DNA of 64,000 nucleotides from contig NZ_JBAKFX010000015.1 in NCBI RefSeq assembly GCF_037577855.1, forward strand, positions 1-64,000, in the 5' to 3' direction. Below are positions 62,885 to 64,000 of this stretch, piece after piece. The number at the start of each line of letters is the position of its first letter. Position 1 is the first letter of the stretch. Under the pieces are notes generated by a model. That model saw only the letters and a program-made list of their open reading frames with translations, did no database searches and was not told the origin of the DNA. The position numbers were made by a program, and so were the translations under genes. This DNA comes from Dethiothermospora halolimnae (GTDB lineage Bacteria; Bacillota; Clostridia; Tissierellales; VENL01).

Positions 62885-64000
62885 ATGAAGATAGCTGTTA
62901 TAGGTTGTACCCATGCAGGGACAGCAGCAATATTAAATGCGGCGGAGCTATATCCAGAAGCTGAAATCACTGTTTATGAAAGAAATGATAATATTTCATT
63001 TCTATCTTGTGGAATAGCACTATATGTAGGTGGAGTAGTTAAGGATCCCGAGGGACTTTTCTATTGTTCGCCGGAAAAACTAGCAGAATTAGGGGTTAAA
63101 ACTAAGATGAAGCATGATGTCTTAGATGTTAATATAGATCAAAAAGAATTAACTGTAAAAGATTTAGAAACAGAAAAAGAGTTTAAAGATAATTTTGATA
63201 AACTTATAATAACAACAGGTTCTTGGCCTATAGAACCAAATATAGAAGGAAAGGATTTAAATAATATATTACTATCTAAAAACTTCTATCACTCAAATAC
63301 AATCATAGAAAGGGCTAAGGATGCTAAAAATGTTGTTGTTGTAGGAGCCGGTTATATAGGTGTAGAATTAGTTGAGGCATTTGAACAAAATGGAAAAAAT
63401 GTAACCCTTATAGATGCCCAGGATAGAATACTAAGCAAATATTTAGATAAAGAATATACAGATAAGGCAGAAGAGGCATTTAAAAAGCATAATGTTAAAC
63501 TGGCTTTAGGTGAAACTGTTAATAAGTTTGAAGGAAAAGATGGTAATGTATCTAAAGTTATTACAACCGGTGGGGAATACGATGCAGATTTGGTTATAAT
63601 GTGTATAGGATTTATGCCTAATACCCATCTATTTAAGGGACAATTAGATATGTTAGATAATGGAGCTATAATAATAGATGATTATATGAGAACCAGTAGG
63701 GAAGATGTATTTGCAGCAGGGGATGCCTGCGCTGTTATATATAACCCAACCGATGAAAGAAGATATATTCCCCTTGCCACAAATGCAGTTAGAATGGGAA
63801 CATTGGTTGCTAGAAACTTAGTTAAACCAACAACTAAATATATGGGAACCCAAGGAACATCTGGAATTAAAATATATGAACATAATATAGCATCAACGGG
63901 ATTAACTGAAGAAAGTGCTAAAGATATGGGATTAGATATTGAAACTGTAACTATTACTGATAATTATAGACCAGAGTTTATGCCAACCTATGATGAAGCA
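62885..64000 (+). CDS. NADH oxidase-like flavoprotein (partial, runs off the right edge)
   Basis: The first 372 residues of a pyridine nucleotide-disulfide oxidoreductase. FAD-binding VIGCTHAGTAAI, the peroxidatic/redox cysteine in FLSCGIALYVGG, the NADH-binding VVVGAGYIGVELVEAF and the late AAGDACAV strand are typical of water-forming NADH oxidases and CoA-disulfide reductase relatives. It reduces oxygen or disulfides with NADH. AGGAGGT precedes the start. A Fur-like site lies upstream. Confidence 0.9.
   Translation, partial: MKIAVIGCTHAGTAAILNAAELYPEAEITVYERNDNISFLSCGIALYVGGVVKDPEGLFYCSPEKLAELGVKTKMKHDVLDVNIDQKELTVKDLETEKEFKDNFDKLIITTGSWPIEPNIEGKDLNNILLSKNFYHSNTIIERAKDAKNVVVVGAGYIGVELVEAFEQNGKNVTLIDAQDRILSKYLDKEYTDKAEEAFKKHNVKLALGETVNKFEGKDGNVSKVITTGGEYDADLVIMCIGFMPNTHLFKGQLDMLDNGAIIIDDYMRTSREDVFAAGDACAVIYNPTDERRYIPLATNAVRMGTLVARNLVKPTTKYMGTQGTSGIKIYEHNIASTGLTEESAKDMGLDIETVTITDNYRPEFMPTYDEA

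Overview
The window is low-GC DNA from a spore-forming, anaerobic-type Firmicute (Clostridia or Tissierellia-like). The evidence is two alpha/beta-type small acid-soluble spore proteins, a coat F-like protein, a SleB-type cell-wall hydrolase, many radical SAM and 4Fe-4S proteins, strong AGGAGG-type ribosome sites and very AT-rich codon use. No rRNA, tRNA or CRISPR array is visible. I did not identify a species.

Layout. 1-7.6 kb is an accessory region: the 3' end of a group II intron, a translationally coupled pair of radical SAM enzymes (SPASM type, then B12-binding type), an IS110-family element split by a 1,421-bp IS4-family element with a 10-bp target duplication, and an MFS exporter. 7.6-16.8 kb holds a CofE-like ligase with a divergent LysR regulator, a lipid methyltransferase/two-component operon, a spore protein, an NhaC-type antiporter, an EamA transporter and an ABC-2 exporter. 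17-23 kb holds a LytTR two-component system and a divergent heterodimeric ABC exporter. 23-30 kb is housekeeping (ECF S component, SEC-C protein, RidA, HAD, GNAT, M16C peptidase).

29.6-33.1 kb is a three-gene minus-strand operon: an ATP-grasp ligase, a divergent MurE-like ligase and an aspartate/glutamate-type racemase. I consider it the best candidate for an undescribed system, probably one that makes a D-amino acid and adds it to a peptide or cell-wall precursor. 33-43.6 kb holds signalling proteins (two GGDEF proteins, a chemoreceptor), a membrane-anchored MutS-like ATPase, a spore-cortex-type hydrolase, a DEAD-box helicase and a radical SAM protein. 44-48 kb contains a TlpA-like lipoprotein, a 45-residue CxxC microprotein and a NapH-like ferredoxin forming a likely redox cassette. 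48-56 kb has topoisomerase III, a PadR/DUF1700/DUF4097 operon with a clear operator, a UbiA prenyltransferase, a 2-hydroxyacid dehydrogenase and a ferritin-like protein. 56-60.5 kb has a PhnDCEE-type oxyanion importer (phosphonate or selenate-like) next to spore genes. The right edge holds a chemoreceptor and a partial NADH oxidase-like gene behind a Fur-box-like palindrome.

Non-coding DNA is unusually structured. Convergent genes repeatedly share long, often perfect palindromic terminators that contain the stop codons. Three intergenic repeat families are visible: a CTCTGCAC/AACAAAGAAG hairpin repeat (five copies), a 140-bp inverted-repeat element (two copies) and a 58-bp tandem array (three units).
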